Positions 52,010 to 62,954 of a DNA stretch of 64,000 nucleotides are shown in pieces. This DNA is from Mantis religiosa (Eukaryota; Arthropoda; Insecta; Mantodea; Mantidae): NCBI GenBank assembly GCA_030765055.1, contig CM060958.1, positions 85,135,124 to 85,199,123 on the forward strand, given 5' to 3'. Below the pieces are notes generated by a model, which was not told the origin of the DNA, did not search any database, and saw nothing but the letters and a program-made list of their open reading frames with translations. The stretch's first letter is position 1. The number at the start of each line of letters is the position of its first letter. The position numbers and the translations under genes were made by a program.

Positions 52010-52058
52010 ACATCAGCTGATGATGGGGACGTGTGGTCCTTGAAACATGTCCTAATTT
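52010..52058 (+). ncRNA. Hammerhead ribozyme at the end of PLE 10
   Basis: Most complete core in the window: CTGATGA (52017-52023), one U, stem II GGGGAC-GTGTG-GTCCTT (four Watson-Crick plus two G-U pairs), GAAA (52042-52045), CATG, GTC with predicted cleavage after C52051. Stem I: ATCAG (52012-52016) against CTAAT (52052-52056), four of five pairs. It lies directly after the endonuclease stop (51997), the usual place in PLE terminal repeats. Confidence 0.88.
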
Positions 52059-52060
52059 TA

Positions 52061-52616
52061 AATGTAAGTGGAGCTAAAGTGTTTTTATAGTTTGACAAGT
52101 GATTTAAAAAGATTTTATTGATAAAGCTCCACTGTTTATAAATACTTCTATTTTATAATTTTAATGTATTAGCTCAACACAAATGAATAGAAATATATGA
52201 AGTATTAGTGTCAAATACAAGCTATTGGACTTGATTCAAATTTAACTGCTCCTACAGTATGGGACATAGCCATATATTAATTAGCCGAAAGAAGCCAGAA
52301 GTCTGTGTTATCTGTCTAGACTGACAACAAACATATGAGCATTTACCAGCATGCAATTATCTGATGCAATATTTATAAACACACTAAAAATGCCTATATG
52401 GAGCAGAACGATTCTGTGTTCAGTTAAGACGAGATCAGAAATGTTAAATTTTGAATACAAATTAAGTTGCAATTTTTATTATAAATGTGTGCTTAGTAAA
52501 ACTTGTCCAATTTCTCAAACAGTACATATTAAGGCAACATATCAAAGAAATATGACAAAAATCTAAATGTTTGGCTTTTTAATTTTTTTATAATGCTTAT
52601 ATTCTGTATAAGCATT
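52061..52616. other. Intergenic, PLE 10 tail and spacer
   Basis: The first 60 bp are PLE tail ('GTAAGTGGAGCTAAAGTG'). Nothing else recognised. Confidence 0.4.
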
Positions 52617-52665
52617 ATAATGCTTATAAGCAATATAATGCTTATAAGCAATATAATGCTTATAT
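52617..52665. repeat. 18-bp tandem repeat, 2.7 copies
   Basis: ATAATGCTTATAAGCAAT at 52617 and 52635 and a partial third copy at 52653. A related inverted copy of the unit core (TATAAGCATTATA) lies just upstream. Confidence 0.9.
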
Positions 52666-53870
52666 TGCAGAGATAACTACGTGTTTAAAACTAGAGCAAG
52701 GGCTTTCTTGCAGGAGCACTGCTTTTACACAGTAAAGGAATATCTGCAATTTAACAAATCCAGATATTCACAAAACATGAATTTACTTAGCTTGTTCATT
52801 TCTCTCATTTATAATTATATCCAATTTGTGTTACATTATAATTGAATGTAGGTTAGGTATATTTGATGTTTAACTTTGTAATATTAAGTGTAAATTTTCT
52901 GTTGTATCCTATATCAAGGTACTATGTACAGATTTGATTTTAAAGGATGAATAAATTTGAATTGAATACTTTCATGCTACATAATTTGATCACCATCAGC
53001 ACCTTTTGCAAAGCTCTGTATGGACCATTTTTCAGTATTTTTTCACTATTAAAGTCTACTATAGTTTTTAATTTATAACCTTGGAATTTTTAGTAGAGCT
53101 TTCTATATTAAGTAGTTGAAAATGATTGTGAAGTTACTTAAAAATATTGAAAAATTCCTTTAAAATTGTTTTTCTTAATTCATTTTGTTAAAAATTAAAT
53201 AGCTCAAAAATAAAATTATTTTTTATCTTATATACCATGATAATCTATTAGCACCTTCACTATATGTAACAACAGGGAGAAAGTAACTCAGTGTTCAAGG
53301 AAGGGGTTAAGCCTGGCAGAGAGCTGCATGGAAAAGGAATGGCAAGAGGAGGTAACTCTTCACTTGCAGTTCTAATATTTACTTTAATGTACCTAAAGGT
53401 TATGTTACATTACGTTATTTAGCACAGTTATTGAAATGCTGCAGAAACTAGAATTTCCTGCTTGGTGTTAGAATAGGTCTGGCATTCTGACTTTTCAAAA
53501 AAGAAAATAGTACAAAATAATAATTTAAGGGACTGAGCATCAAGAATATTTCTAGGCAGCTGGAGGATGCCAAGTATTTGTTTCTTTCTACATTAACATA
53601 AGCAGTGTAAAATGTTTTGCAAATTTTAATCAAGTATTGGCCCCCTTGTGAATATTCAGCAATATTTCCTCTTAAAATAAAGCATTTTCCTACTAATATA
53701 AGCACATCAACAAAGCAAAAGTGATCATTATAAATAAAATCTCAAAAAACTTATATTCTTATATAATCTTTATACCAAATGGTGTAGAGGTTTTGCAGAG
53801 AGCTCTTCATACCTTTCTATTTAAGAATAGCTTCTTATCTGCTCCTTTGTCACTTTCAATCCATGTTTTT
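52666..53870. other. Intergenic, nothing recognised
   Basis: About 1.2 kb, AT-rich. No supported feature. Confidence 0.4.
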
Positions 53871-54250
53871 TGTGGCATTCCTCTGGGATCTAAAATGTAA
53901 CCCATGGCTTAACAGCCCAAAGTGGGCCTGAGCCTGCCAACCGGACTGCAGTCCTCTCGCCTATGTATGTAAGGCACAAGTGTGCGATCATCCAACCAAT
54001 ATGGGGAGGAGATGTGGCCATCATCTCAGCGTCCCCAGCCAGAAAGTTGGCTTTCTAAACCAGGCTTTGCTACCTAGCGTAGCTTCTCAATTTCCTCACG
54101 ATGCTCAGTGGACACTGGTCCCGGGTCTTCAAATCCACACCCCCGAGGGATTGGATCAATCCAAGGTACATTCTGGGCGCAGGAAATCAAAGTACCCACT
54201 ATGCCATGGTGCAGCACCCTCTGGAATCTGCTTATGCCTAATTCATCTAT
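53871..54250. repeat. GC-richer block, probably an unclassified repeat
   Basis: A 380-bp stretch of clearly higher GC content than its flanks, with two short opposing open frames and no protein similarity that I recognise. It ends with 'GGAAATCAAAGTACCCACTA' and 'TGCCATGGTGCAGC', which may be a SINE head in reverse. Class unknown. Confidence 0.3.
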
Positions 54251-54997
54251 TTGGGCTAAAAGCTGACATAACTGATTTGAATGGATATACAGATGTCCAA
54301 ATATTATATTAAATATTTTAAAAGGGAAGGTTACAAGATCACATTTCATAGTTGTCTAAACCAACTGTGATTTCTTTATGTATGCTTGCATATTTGCTTG
54401 CTTAATGTTTTTGGTGCTGAAAGGTTCACTTCATACACTATTGTTTAACAGTTATTCATCTTACTTCATAGTATATATCTACTGAATGAATACTATGCAC
54501 AATGTGTGTTATGTCTTTGTGAATCTAGTGACTTATTGCAGGCACTAGTCTGAATGACCTTGCTCTTCAGTAGCTTGCATGGGTACTACCACTGTATTCA
54601 CACATGTGTTCCTGAAAATTTGATGGTATAATGCCTTCTGTATAAATCGTGTGCATCAAAAATCTGCTGCGGAGTAGAACTGCAACGCCCAAAACTGAAG
54701 TCTGGAAACTGCCACTTGCAAGTAGCTGCTGGACATCCCTTGTACATAGAATCCCTTGGACATCTCATGTACATAGAATGATGACAAGGCTCCGATGTGC
54801 TCTTTATCTTGCCAGTCCTTATTCATTTCCCGCCTGCTCATCGAGTTGGCTGTAGACAGTCCTTCACTATATGCCCTGCTAGCTACATCCTAGTGCACAC
54901 CACTTGACGCTTTGTAGAGTCGTTTACCAGATGTCCTGGCTTGCTGCAGGAAGGCCACAGAAGTTTGCTGCAAGTATAGTATGTTTTATTTTAGTTA
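54251..54997. other. Intergenic, nothing recognised
   Basis: No supported feature. Confidence 0.4.
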
Positions 54998-55118
54998 ATT
55001 GATGGAAATTAATCATTTCTCCACACTCGCCGTTTATAGGCTAAGGTTTTTGATGGAGATCCATGGTTCAAATCCTGACCATGGCATTGAATTTTTCATG
55101 TTGGCTCTATCCATCAAG
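54998..55118 (+). mobile_element. Family A SINE, single-orientation copy
   Basis: Leader 'AATTGATGGAAATTAATCAT' and 'CACACTCGCCGTTTATAGGC', B box GGTTCAAATCC (55065) and tail 'ATGGCATTGAATTTTTCATG', 'TTGGCTCTATCCATC'. The A-box half is deleted, joining leader to B box. Comparison with 12478-12672 shows the leader belongs to the family. Confidence 0.75.
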
Positions 55119-55991
55119 TATAGTATGGTTTGTTGCATAAGTTATTTCTAAAATATATAAATACATACTTGAAAAGTGAATTACATGTTAAGAAAGGAGA
55201 AGTTGGAACTCCCTTCACAAAGTAACTGTTATAGGAGTTCTAATAAACCTAATGTAATACATGAGGAACACCTGCATGTTCAAAAAACAGAAATATGGTG
55301 CAGTGATGAGAGAATAATACAGATTTTTTTTTTTTATCCAGAGAACAACAGAGGTATGTGCAAAACATTTTTAATAACTAATTAATTGAGAGAGAATGTG
55401 CTTTTTTAAACTTTTCAGCAGGACTCTGCAGTTATTAACAACATATGGCCCCCTCATTCTGCTTAATTAAATCCCTGTGATTTTAATCTCTAGGGGGAGG
55501 GGTGTTAAAAAAGAAATTCTACAAAGAAATCCTGCACACTTTAGTCAAGTTGAAACATTGCCAAATGAACTTCTAATGTTAAAGCGGATGCTTTGTAAGT
55601 GATACAACAAGCTGAGACAGCAGAAGCTCACTGCCTTTTTTTACTACCAACTAGTTTGTATCTGTATTGTGTACAGTGCAAATACACAGGCTATTGCAGT
55701 ACATACAGTGTATGTGTTTGTAGGTGAAAGTTGCGGATAGTATTTTCTGAACTACATTAAAAATATTTTGGTGATGTACATGTTTTATCATTTTTCCATC
55801 ATTCTCTGGATAGCCTGGATTTTCATTAACTTGGAGCAGTCCCGGTCCCAGTTGATCTGAGTAAACGATGTTCTACTGTAGTTATAAAGTCTATTCAATT
55901 TTTATATTAAAAAACACTGAAGTTTAAATATTAGTTTTCTTTTGTTGTTTCATTTTTCCAACATTCACAGTCAAGTAAAACTACAATTTAA
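55119..55991. other. Intergenic, nothing recognised
   Basis: T-run at 55324-55334. No supported feature apart from the SINE duplication at the right end. Confidence 0.4.
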
Positions 55992-56233
55992 TTTTTGTTG
56001 TTGTAATTTACGTCCTCCAATGTTAAGTCATATCGGACGATGGATGAAATTGGTGAAATGGTGCTCAAACGAGTCCGGGACCATGGAGCTTAAAGTTAAC
56101 TGACATTTGTCTATCAGGATAAGGGAAAATCCCGGAAAATACCTTATTTAGGTAACTCACTCTGACCGAGATTCAAACTCGGGACCTCTTGAAAGTGAGG
56201 CAGACATGCTACCACCACGCTACCGAGGCGGGC
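55992..56233 (-). mobile_element. tRNA-headed SINE, family B
   Basis: 242-bp minus-strand copy with exact 11-bp duplication CTACAATTTAA (55981-55991 and 56234-56244). Head GCCCGCCTCGGTAGCGTGG and B box GAGTTTGAATCTC are clear. Confidence 0.9.
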
Positions 56234-56244
56234 CTACAATTTAA

Positions 56245-56780
56245 ATGATTGATACTCTCATTCAATATATTTCATTAATTTAAGAGCTAATTGGGACTTT
56301 TTTTTTCCCCAACCTTCATTTCAACAGAAAAAATGAAAAATAGGAATTTAAATTTACAAAAATAAAATCACAGACAGCGATAATTATATCAAGGTGAACA
56401 GCTTCAACCCCTTCTCACAGAAACAAACTACTATAAACATTTTAGCCACAGACTGATTAACTTACCCCATAGAAGAAAGAATATTGTACAGAATACAATT
56501 AGACAGTAAAAGCAACTTAAATCATAGGACAAAAAGAATACAAACCTTCAAATATTATGAGATAAAAATTATCAGAATTTTTTCTGCAGTCTTTACACAA
56601 ATGTTTTAAAAAATTTACATACCACCCTAGGACTACAAAATGTAGCTTCAAAACATTTTAATAATTATAACATAATATTACTGCCCACAAACACATCAAA
56701 AGAACAAGAGACAAAACAATGTAAGACTTGAAAATTTCACGCCGATGATTACTATTTCAGGAAATTACTAATCAGGAAAC
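56245..56780. other. Intergenic, possible eroded LINE
   Basis: A-rich plus strand with broken frames. It could be upstream debris of the LINE at 56835, but no motif is convincing. Confidence 0.3.
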
Positions 56781-56783
56781 TCA

Positions 56784-56832
56784 GGTGTCCTGAAGAAGGC
56801 TATGGAGTCAAGCTGGCCGAAAGCTCGAACAA
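56784..56832 (+). ncRNA. Hammerhead-like core of another type
   Basis: CTGAAGA (56790-56796), a stem II closed by GGC/GCC around a long loop, GAAA (56819-56822), then GCTC, giving palindromic AGCT and cleavage-site C56826. Stem I begins TC/GA. The core is complete, but the weak stem II and lack of a recognisable PLE next to it make this tentative. Confidence 0.45.
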
Positions 56833-56834
56833 CT

Positions 56835-57210
56835 TAATCAATTTAACATGGCTAGTAACCTGAGAAGCCTTAATTACAAAATATTTTCCCACAGTAGTAA
56901 AATGACTACAATGAAGAATTAACCTAACAACAAACCTCACTACCATCATAACAGATATGGAAGACTGAAAGCCTATGACAAGAGATTTCACATAATCAAT
57001 GATGCTACATGCACCTGCAGCAGAGGAGACGAAATGACAGAACACATCCTGTATTACTGCATCAAAAGGAAGGACCGAAGGAAAAAACTAAGGATGCAAA
57101 TAAGCAAGTAGGGAAATGGCAAGTACATAAACTGGCACCTGTGGGAGAATATCTAAAGGACTTCAGTGAGTATGTCAACACAATCAATCTAGAAAGTGCA
57201 GAATAACTGA
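56835..57210 (+). pseudogene. LINE ORF2 C-terminal remnant
   Basis: Plus-strand remnant of a Jockey/R1-like LINE tail: 'GRLKAYDKRFHIINDATCTC' then 'SRGDEMTEHILYYCIKRKDR' (56955-57075). This is the Cys/His cluster and basic helix that follow RT in such elements, ending near 57206 with 'YLKDFSEYVNTINLESAE'. Duplicated pieces of that end ('DFCDYVNTINLK'-like) recur at 57245-57280. A stop interrupts at 57108. The RT domain is not present. Confidence 0.7.
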
Positions 57211-57368
57211 AACAGAAGTGTAAATAAGTGAGGTAATTCTAAAAGACTTCTGTGATTATGTGAACACAATCAATCTGAAAACGCATACAATTTTAAGACC
57301 AGTTAATACAAACAATCAATCCAGAAACAAACAAACCAGAACATGTAATAATACTAATCTAATAGAAC

Positions 57369-58025
57369 ATGTGGATGAATAAAAGAATTAGAAAAAAAAA
57401 CACACACAACAAAATGGACATCTTGAGTGGATTTCTGGCATTGGATGAGACAACAGATGTGTCATACTACTCAGGATTGATTTTTATTCAAGAAGCAAAT
57501 AAAAGCTATGAAGTGTATGAAAAACTTCTTGATGTTGATAGCATTCACAGCATGGCTACTGGGGAACATATTTTTAAGCGAATTGAAAAGGCCACTAATA
57601 AAAAATAATCTTTGATAGAAAAACTTGAAATCTATTACAACCAATGGAGGCAGAAACATGTGTAATAAAAATAAAGGAATGGTTGCACTTGGGTCAAAGG
57701 CTGCAGAAAATGGTGGTTCAAAACCATTAGTCTTATATTGTATCATTCATCAACAGTCCTCATGCGGAAAATGTTTGGATAAGTCTGAAGTTGTAAAACC
57801 AATTATATCAGTTGTTAATTTCATCAGATCTTTGAGCTGTATCACCAACCATTCTGCAAGTTTACTATAGAGATTGTCAATAGCTGTATGCTGGCTTAAT
57901 TGCAGAAAAGTCCTTCACTGATTTTTTCAACTTTAAGCAGGGATTGAAATTTTTTTGAATGAAAAGCATCATCCTTTCACTGATTTTCAAAATAGTGAAT
58001 GGCTTTGGAAGTTCAAAAAAGATTA
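57369..58025 (+). pseudogene. hAT transposase remnant, GTF2IRD2/SCAND3-like
   Basis: Remnant of the hAT transposase type found in vertebrate GTF2IRD2-like and many invertebrate proteins. 'FLALDETTDVSYYSGLIFIQ' (57430-57490) has the first catalytic Asp, then 'KLLDVDSIHSMATGEHIFKR'. After a stop comes 'KSITTNGGRNMCNKNKGMVA', where the second catalytic Asp of 'TTDGA/G' has become Asn, and 'PLVLYCIIHQQSSCGKCLDK' (the CxxH region), 'VVNFIRSLS'. Later pieces reach 'NSEWLWKFKK' near 58010. The C-terminal dimerisation domain is missing. Stops at 57606 and 57868 and a mutated catalytic site make it dead. Confidence 0.85.
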
Positions 58026-58039
58026 AAACAGATCACAGC

Positions 58040-58700
58040 TCTTTCACCAATGAAACAAGAAATTAGATTTGCTAAATTTACATAACACCCCTGGGCCACA
58101 AAAAAGTTCCAAAAAATATTCAAGGAATATAACATACACTGGCACCAAAAAAAAATTACAACATTAAAAACCTGCTTAAGAGCAACAATACAGATAAGAT
58201 AAAACCAGAAGAAAAATCAGGCATTTACAAGATAAAGTGAAAAGACTGAACAAATTTACATAGGTAGGACAAAAAGAAACATAGGCACTAGAAAGAAAGA
58301 ACATTTCAGGCACCTTAAGATACAAAATATTGATAAGTCTGCAATAGCAGCTCATTTCTGGTCTGAAAATCATGAGATTGAAGATAGCACCAAATTGCTA
58401 AAATACGTACAAAAACATAGGGAGCTCGTCATCTGGGAGAAAATATACATAGTAAAGCATAAAAACCAACTAATGAATTTTGAAATCCTGCCAGAAGACA
58501 ACCCCACCTTTAAATTCACAAAATCAACAGATGGCAACAGCAACTCCAGAACTACCCACACCACTGGATCAAGCTTTAGTCGCAATAGAGCTGATGATGC
58601 GAACAATATTTCACGAAACATGTCCTTAATAAAGGTACCTAAGCAAAGCTGATGTGTATAAAATATGACTCATCTATAACTTAATATTAGCATTCTATGA
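58040..58700 (+). pseudogene. Penelope-like element 11: GIY-YIG part and hammerhead end
   Basis: Linker 'MKQEIRFAKFT' (58050) then a GIY-YIG domain with its first half damaged ('SGIYKIK', 58217-58240) and 'QIYIGRTKRNIGTRKKEHFR' (58255-58310). It continues 'NIDKSAIAAHFWSENHEIED' and 'RELVIWEKIYIVKHKNQLMN', ending at 58650. The ribozyme core lies inside the last codons ('RADDANNISRNMS'). The tail 58640-58690 ('GATGTGTATAAAATATGACTC') is the unpaired version of the palindrome arms at 7377-7598, showing where that palindrome came from. Confidence 0.87.
58584..58632 (+). ncRNA. Hammerhead ribozyme at the end of PLE 11
   Basis: CTGATGA (58591-58597), stem II GCGAA-CAATAT-TTCAC with one C-A mismatch, GAAA (58615-58618), CATG, GTC with predicted cleavage after C58624. 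Stem I begins AG/CT plus a G-U pair. The core is complete. Confidence 0.78.
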
Positions 58701-59935
58701 CGGAACATATGAATGAACTGAATTTAAATTGCAAGGAGAAAGGTCTCTTGGGGATTATTGTCCAAGAGAACGTCACCTAAAGCGATACTGGCTACCACTC
58801 ATGGCATGTGGGCATTACCGGTACCATAAGGCACATATTTCAGCCTGAAACAAATTTCTCCTCACCCAAGATTTTGCCTGGGATAGCATTCTTTTCATCC
58901 AAGACTTCCTGCTTTAATTTCATTGTGGTGCACACGGATTGTTGTACCCGAATTTTCAGCCATTGAGGAGTAGCCCCAAACTAATTTTCACCTGCCATCC
59001 TGCAACTACCACATCCCGTCACTACATGGTTTAATCCTATCAATGGTACCCCTCCCCATGGGCTGTTCCTCAGTCCGCCAATGCCTCTGCTACTGCTGCT
59101 GCTGTTGCTGCAAGGAGAAAATCAACTTCTTCCTGATTTTACACACTAATATAAAATTATTCTGGCTCAAAATAATACTGTTTCAATCACAAATAAATAA
59201 AATATGTTTCCCACATTTTAAAACATGTGAAATATTTAGCCACACTACTAAGTTTGAGTTACCTGTCAATTTTGCAATGATTTGAAGATAAATTTTGATA
59301 CTACTTTCTCACATCGTGATGTTATTGCAAATCAAATTAAGATTTTTAAAAATATTTTGATACTGACACTGAAACTCTAGCCTGGAATTTCAAATGGAAC
59401 TTATTAATATACAGTGCAGTGATATGATTAAGAACAAATATCAAAACTTGTCTTTGTTGGAATTTTATAAGTCTTCCACTCGTACAATTCACATAAATTT
59501 GCTCGTGGGATATTTTCTGTTTTTGGTACTCTTACTAAGTTAACTGACGAGCATCTTAAATCTGTTTTAATAATTGGTACAAGTAAAACTGGTCCGCAAC
59601 TGCAAACTATTATCAGTGGAAAACCACAATTACATAAAAATCATTAGTATTTTTTATCAGTGAACATTATAAACTGTCAGTGGGATCCATTTAAATTATG
59701 TTTAGTTATTATCTCAAGTTAAATCTTCTGCATATTGCACTTTTATAAAGCTTTATCTAGCAAGTAAATAAAACTGAGTTATTATCATTCTGTTTTTTTT
59801 TTTTTTAATCCAACTTATCACAGCAACAATAACAACAATAAGCCATTAGCATTGCAGATTGGATTGATCACATTGATGGGCCGGATTAGGCCTGTGTGTT
59901 GACTTTGGAGACCTCTGATTTAAATTACTGACTTA
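58701..59935. other. Intergenic, nothing recognised
   Basis: Contains a GC-richer patch (58740-59110) with CTG-type runs near 59090 and a T-run at 59792-59805. The Cys-rich small frame at 59043 is an artefact of the triplet run. No supported gene. Confidence 0.4.
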
Positions 59936-59939
59936 AAAA

Positions 59940-60065
59940 TATATCAAATTGTGCCCATAGTGCAGTAGTAGTGCACCTGCCTCTGATGCAGGGGTGTTGG
60001 GTTCAATCCTCAGTATTGGTGTGAGGATTTTTCCTTACTGGCTCTAGGTGCACTCAGCCTCGTGC
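59940..60065 (+). mobile_element. tRNA-headed SINE-like head, fourth type
   Basis: 'CATAGTGCAGTAGTAGTGCA' (A-box position) and GGTTCAATCCT (B box, about 60000) spaced as in a tRNA, followed by 'TGTGAGGATTTTTCCTTACT'. A similar B-box segment ('GGTTCGACCCTAGGTATTGG') occurs alone near 63708. It could be a SINE or tRNA pseudogene. Confidence 0.5.
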
Positions 60066-60084
60066 TGCCAATATTATATATATA

Positions 60085-60310
60085 ATTAACATCATCCAAA
60101 TGTTAAGTCTTATTGACCCTCTAATAGCCCAGGATCCATAAAGCTTAGAATTACCCAAAATTCATCTTTCAGGATAAGGGAAAATGCTGGGAGAAAAAAA
60201 AAAAAAAAAAAAAAAATTACCCAGATAACTCATCCTGACCAAGATTTGAACTCGGCACTTATTGCACATGAGGCAGACACGCTACCACCTATGCTACAGA
60301 GGTGGTCAGC
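60085..60310 (-). mobile_element. tRNA-headed SINE, family B, degraded
   Basis: Minus strand shows the head (CCACCTCTGTAGCATAGGTGG) and B box (GAGTTCAAATCTTGG), and the tail 'GACTTAACATTTGGATGATG'. An A-run (60196-60219) interrupts the middle. Confidence 0.8.
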
Positions 60311-61111
60311 TATCCTGTTGCTAAAGTATCATCCCTACAATGACAAGCATTTGCCTTATGGTCAGGGGAGTTGGTACCATGACCCTTGCCTTGGCTGCAG
60401 CTGAAGAATGCAGCGACCAGGCCAGTGTACTCTCTCAAATACATTAACTCAGAAGCAGGTGCAACTAAAAAAGTAATAGCTTGTTGTAAAAATATTTGAG
60501 CATGAGATAAATAGTAGTTACAACTTAACTTGTCAGAAGTGTTTACTAATATGCTTGTTGATACATTTTTTTATTTACAACTCCTTTGTTCTTAGCACTG
60601 AAATGTTTTTCAAACTCTTACATAATCTTTGTATCTTTGACTAAAAGTAATACTTTGTTAGAACACACTTCATATAATTAATCTACCTTTAATTTTGCAC
60701 CAAGTTTATTGCACCTAATATGTGATGGATATATTTTCCTGGAACTGTTGTACGTTAATACGAGTACTTCAGTTTTATACCTGAAGCAGTCATGAGATGT
60801 TTCAAGCATACAGATGGAGAAATTGTGATTGGAAATATCTATACTAACTGATTCTCCATCGGTAATGAATGCCCTTAAACACACTAGTGAAAGTTAGTTA
60901 TATGCAGACATCGGAGCCTGTACACCTTTAAAGGGATATGAAGTTAACAATTAATGGACAATCTTCATTTTATAAATCAAAGTTTCGGCTATTATCAACA
61001 ACCACTAAACAGCTTGAAGAATGTACTTTCAAGACGTCTAAAAGCAGTCGAGGAGGTGTCTGCAAAAATTAATATAGAGAATGCACCACCTACCAAACGG
61101 AAAAAAAAAAT
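60311..61111. other. Intergenic, nothing recognised
   Basis: No supported feature. Confidence 0.4.
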
Positions 61112-61352
61112 ATGCCCGCCTCGGTAGCGTAGATGGTAGCATATTTGCCTCACGTTCAAGAGGTCCCGAGTTCGAATCTCGGTCATGGTGAGTTACCAGA
61201 TAATGTTTTTTCTAGGGTTTTCCCTTATCCTGAAAGATAAATATTGGGTAACTCAAAGCTCTATGGACCTTGGGCTTATTTGAGCCTCATTTTACCCATT
61301 CCATTCACCGTCTGATATGACTGTACTTTGGAGGACATAAATTACACACAAA
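61112..61352 (+). mobile_element. tRNA-headed SINE, family B
   Basis: Plus-strand copy: GCCCGCCTCGGTAGCGTAG (A box TAGCGTAGATGG), B box GAGTTCGAATCTCGG, then 'GTGAGTTACCAGATAATG', 'TTTTCCCTTATCCTGAAAG' and 'GAGGACATAAATTA' with an A-rich tail. The head is among the least damaged of this family. Confidence 0.9.
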
Positions 61353-62954
61353 AAAAAGAACAAAAAGAACAAAAAATAAATTGTCCAGTATTCAACACAA
61401 AAATACTGGATTTTCAGTGCTGTGTAATATAAGAAATAAACTAAGTCTCGGACAAACACATGAAAATGATTTGTACTAATATGCACCATTAATGTGATTT
61501 GCGCAGAAAATTCACATTCAACAAATTAAAAATGAACGTGGTTGTTCACTGTAATTCCCGCATCAAAAGCAATGAGAAGGATGGCATATTGTAACGTAGC
61601 TTATACTTTGTATCCCTACCGGAATGTACACACACAACGCTTCAGTATGTCAGTATGCTTGATGACGTTTGTTGAAGTCGCACTTGACCTTGTATAGTAC
61701 CTGTGAGCGTACATTGATTAATAAGGTGTACGGGATCCGAAGTCTGGTTATATGCAACATCATGATTACTCATTCATTCATTAGTATCTATTACATAGTA
61801 AAAAAATTATTATTAATGGACTCATTCAATCAATATTATACATCTAGCATATATTTCTTCTACAAATTTATAAAAGAGAAATTTTAAAATGTTTACAAAT
61901 ATCTTATTATGTTATATAACCTTCAAATATTTAAAAACACTTATATAGTAATATAACAGATCAAAGGAACATTGTCTTACATTGACTTGTATACAGTTAC
62001 ACAGTTTATCAGCTACTTTGTATAAGTAGTACAAAGCTTGATCATAAATATAAGGTTGGAAATGGTAAAAGAATTTTTAAAATTCTAAAGCACTGCAAGG
62101 AATGACTGGTCAATGTAAACACCAATCACCTAACATAAAATATTATAAATATATTGTTCTCCATTACAGTTTTCCAAATGAGTGCATTAAGAATTTTTCA
62201 TGTAAATACAGATTATACAGAATGCAGAAAGTAGATGTAAATGGATTTTTTTAATCCATATAAACAAATTTATCAACAAGGCTGGCCGCATATCAAGGTT
62301 AGCACAATCGGGCAAGAAAGCCTAAACCATTGTACACAATAGGCAGCCTCAACTCACAGAAATATGGGCAGTGGGCAAGATCAGCATATCTGTACTAGCA
62401 AGTGGGCATTATGTTAAGAAGATTAAACTACCCAGCATGATTCTTGTGGCAAAGCATCTGATAAGTGATTATGACTTTTAGTCTACTGATTTCAGAAATG
62501 TCACTGGTTTTCCTGTATCATGTCTAGTTTTCAAGCTAATTGTGATTTACTGTCCTAAAATGCATCACTGCAGCTCCATGTTTTACTATAACAGGGCATT
62601 GACTGGGAATTGGAACAGGTAATTGGAAATTAGTATAGCTGTGCTTTGTCCTGTTCTTGCACATGCTTGTCAAACACCATTCCGCTCCAATATCAGTCTA
62701 TTTTTATAATTGTTACCCATGAAATGCATTGCTGAAATGCAGAATTTTTGTAGTTTATGATAGTGGCAAAATTCTTAATGCTGTCTAGTCCAAGCTAAGT
62801 CATGAGTATGGTGAACGTCTGGCCTGTTGTTTATATTTTGTTTTGCTGTGAAAATGCCAAGTGTGTCAGGAATTAGAAGAATATGTGTGAATAAGCCAGA
62901 CAGTCTACATCTACCTGGCTCAAGAGGCAAGTGTTGACACCAGGTGTAAAAGAA
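61353..62954. other. Intergenic, nothing recognised
   Basis: About 1.6 kb, AT-rich. No supported feature. Confidence 0.4.

Larger units (their letters stand above)
49423..52060 (+). pseudogene. Penelope-like element 10, nearly full length
   Basis: Best-preserved PLE here. The N-terminal region (49423-49760) is followed by 'VLYLKADKGNKTVIMDKDDY' (about 49770-49830), two SINEs, 'KLYCLPKIHKSDDSMRLIIS', 'ILVSFDVSSLFTSVP', 'SGLAMGNPISPLLAGLY' and 'MWFRYVDIFAIVPEK'. The catalytic YVDD has lost one Asp codon, so RT is dead even without other damage. A stop (51163) precedes 'FTTETEKDGWLPFLDLKIMR' and a long linker to 51687. A GIY-YIG domain follows in shifted frames: 'GIYSVKCEDCHEIYIGKTKR'-like near 51665-51730, then 'KSAIAHHFWSKNHNISKEI' (51780-51840) and 'NRKRAMNFEIP' to 51997. 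A hammerhead follows at once. Excluding SINEs it spans about 2.1 kb. Confidence 0.92.

Noticed and set aside
59043..59285. Small Cys-rich secreted peptide
   Set aside because: The cysteines come from a (CTG/TGC)n-like run. There is no signal peptide and no spacing typical of a peptide family.
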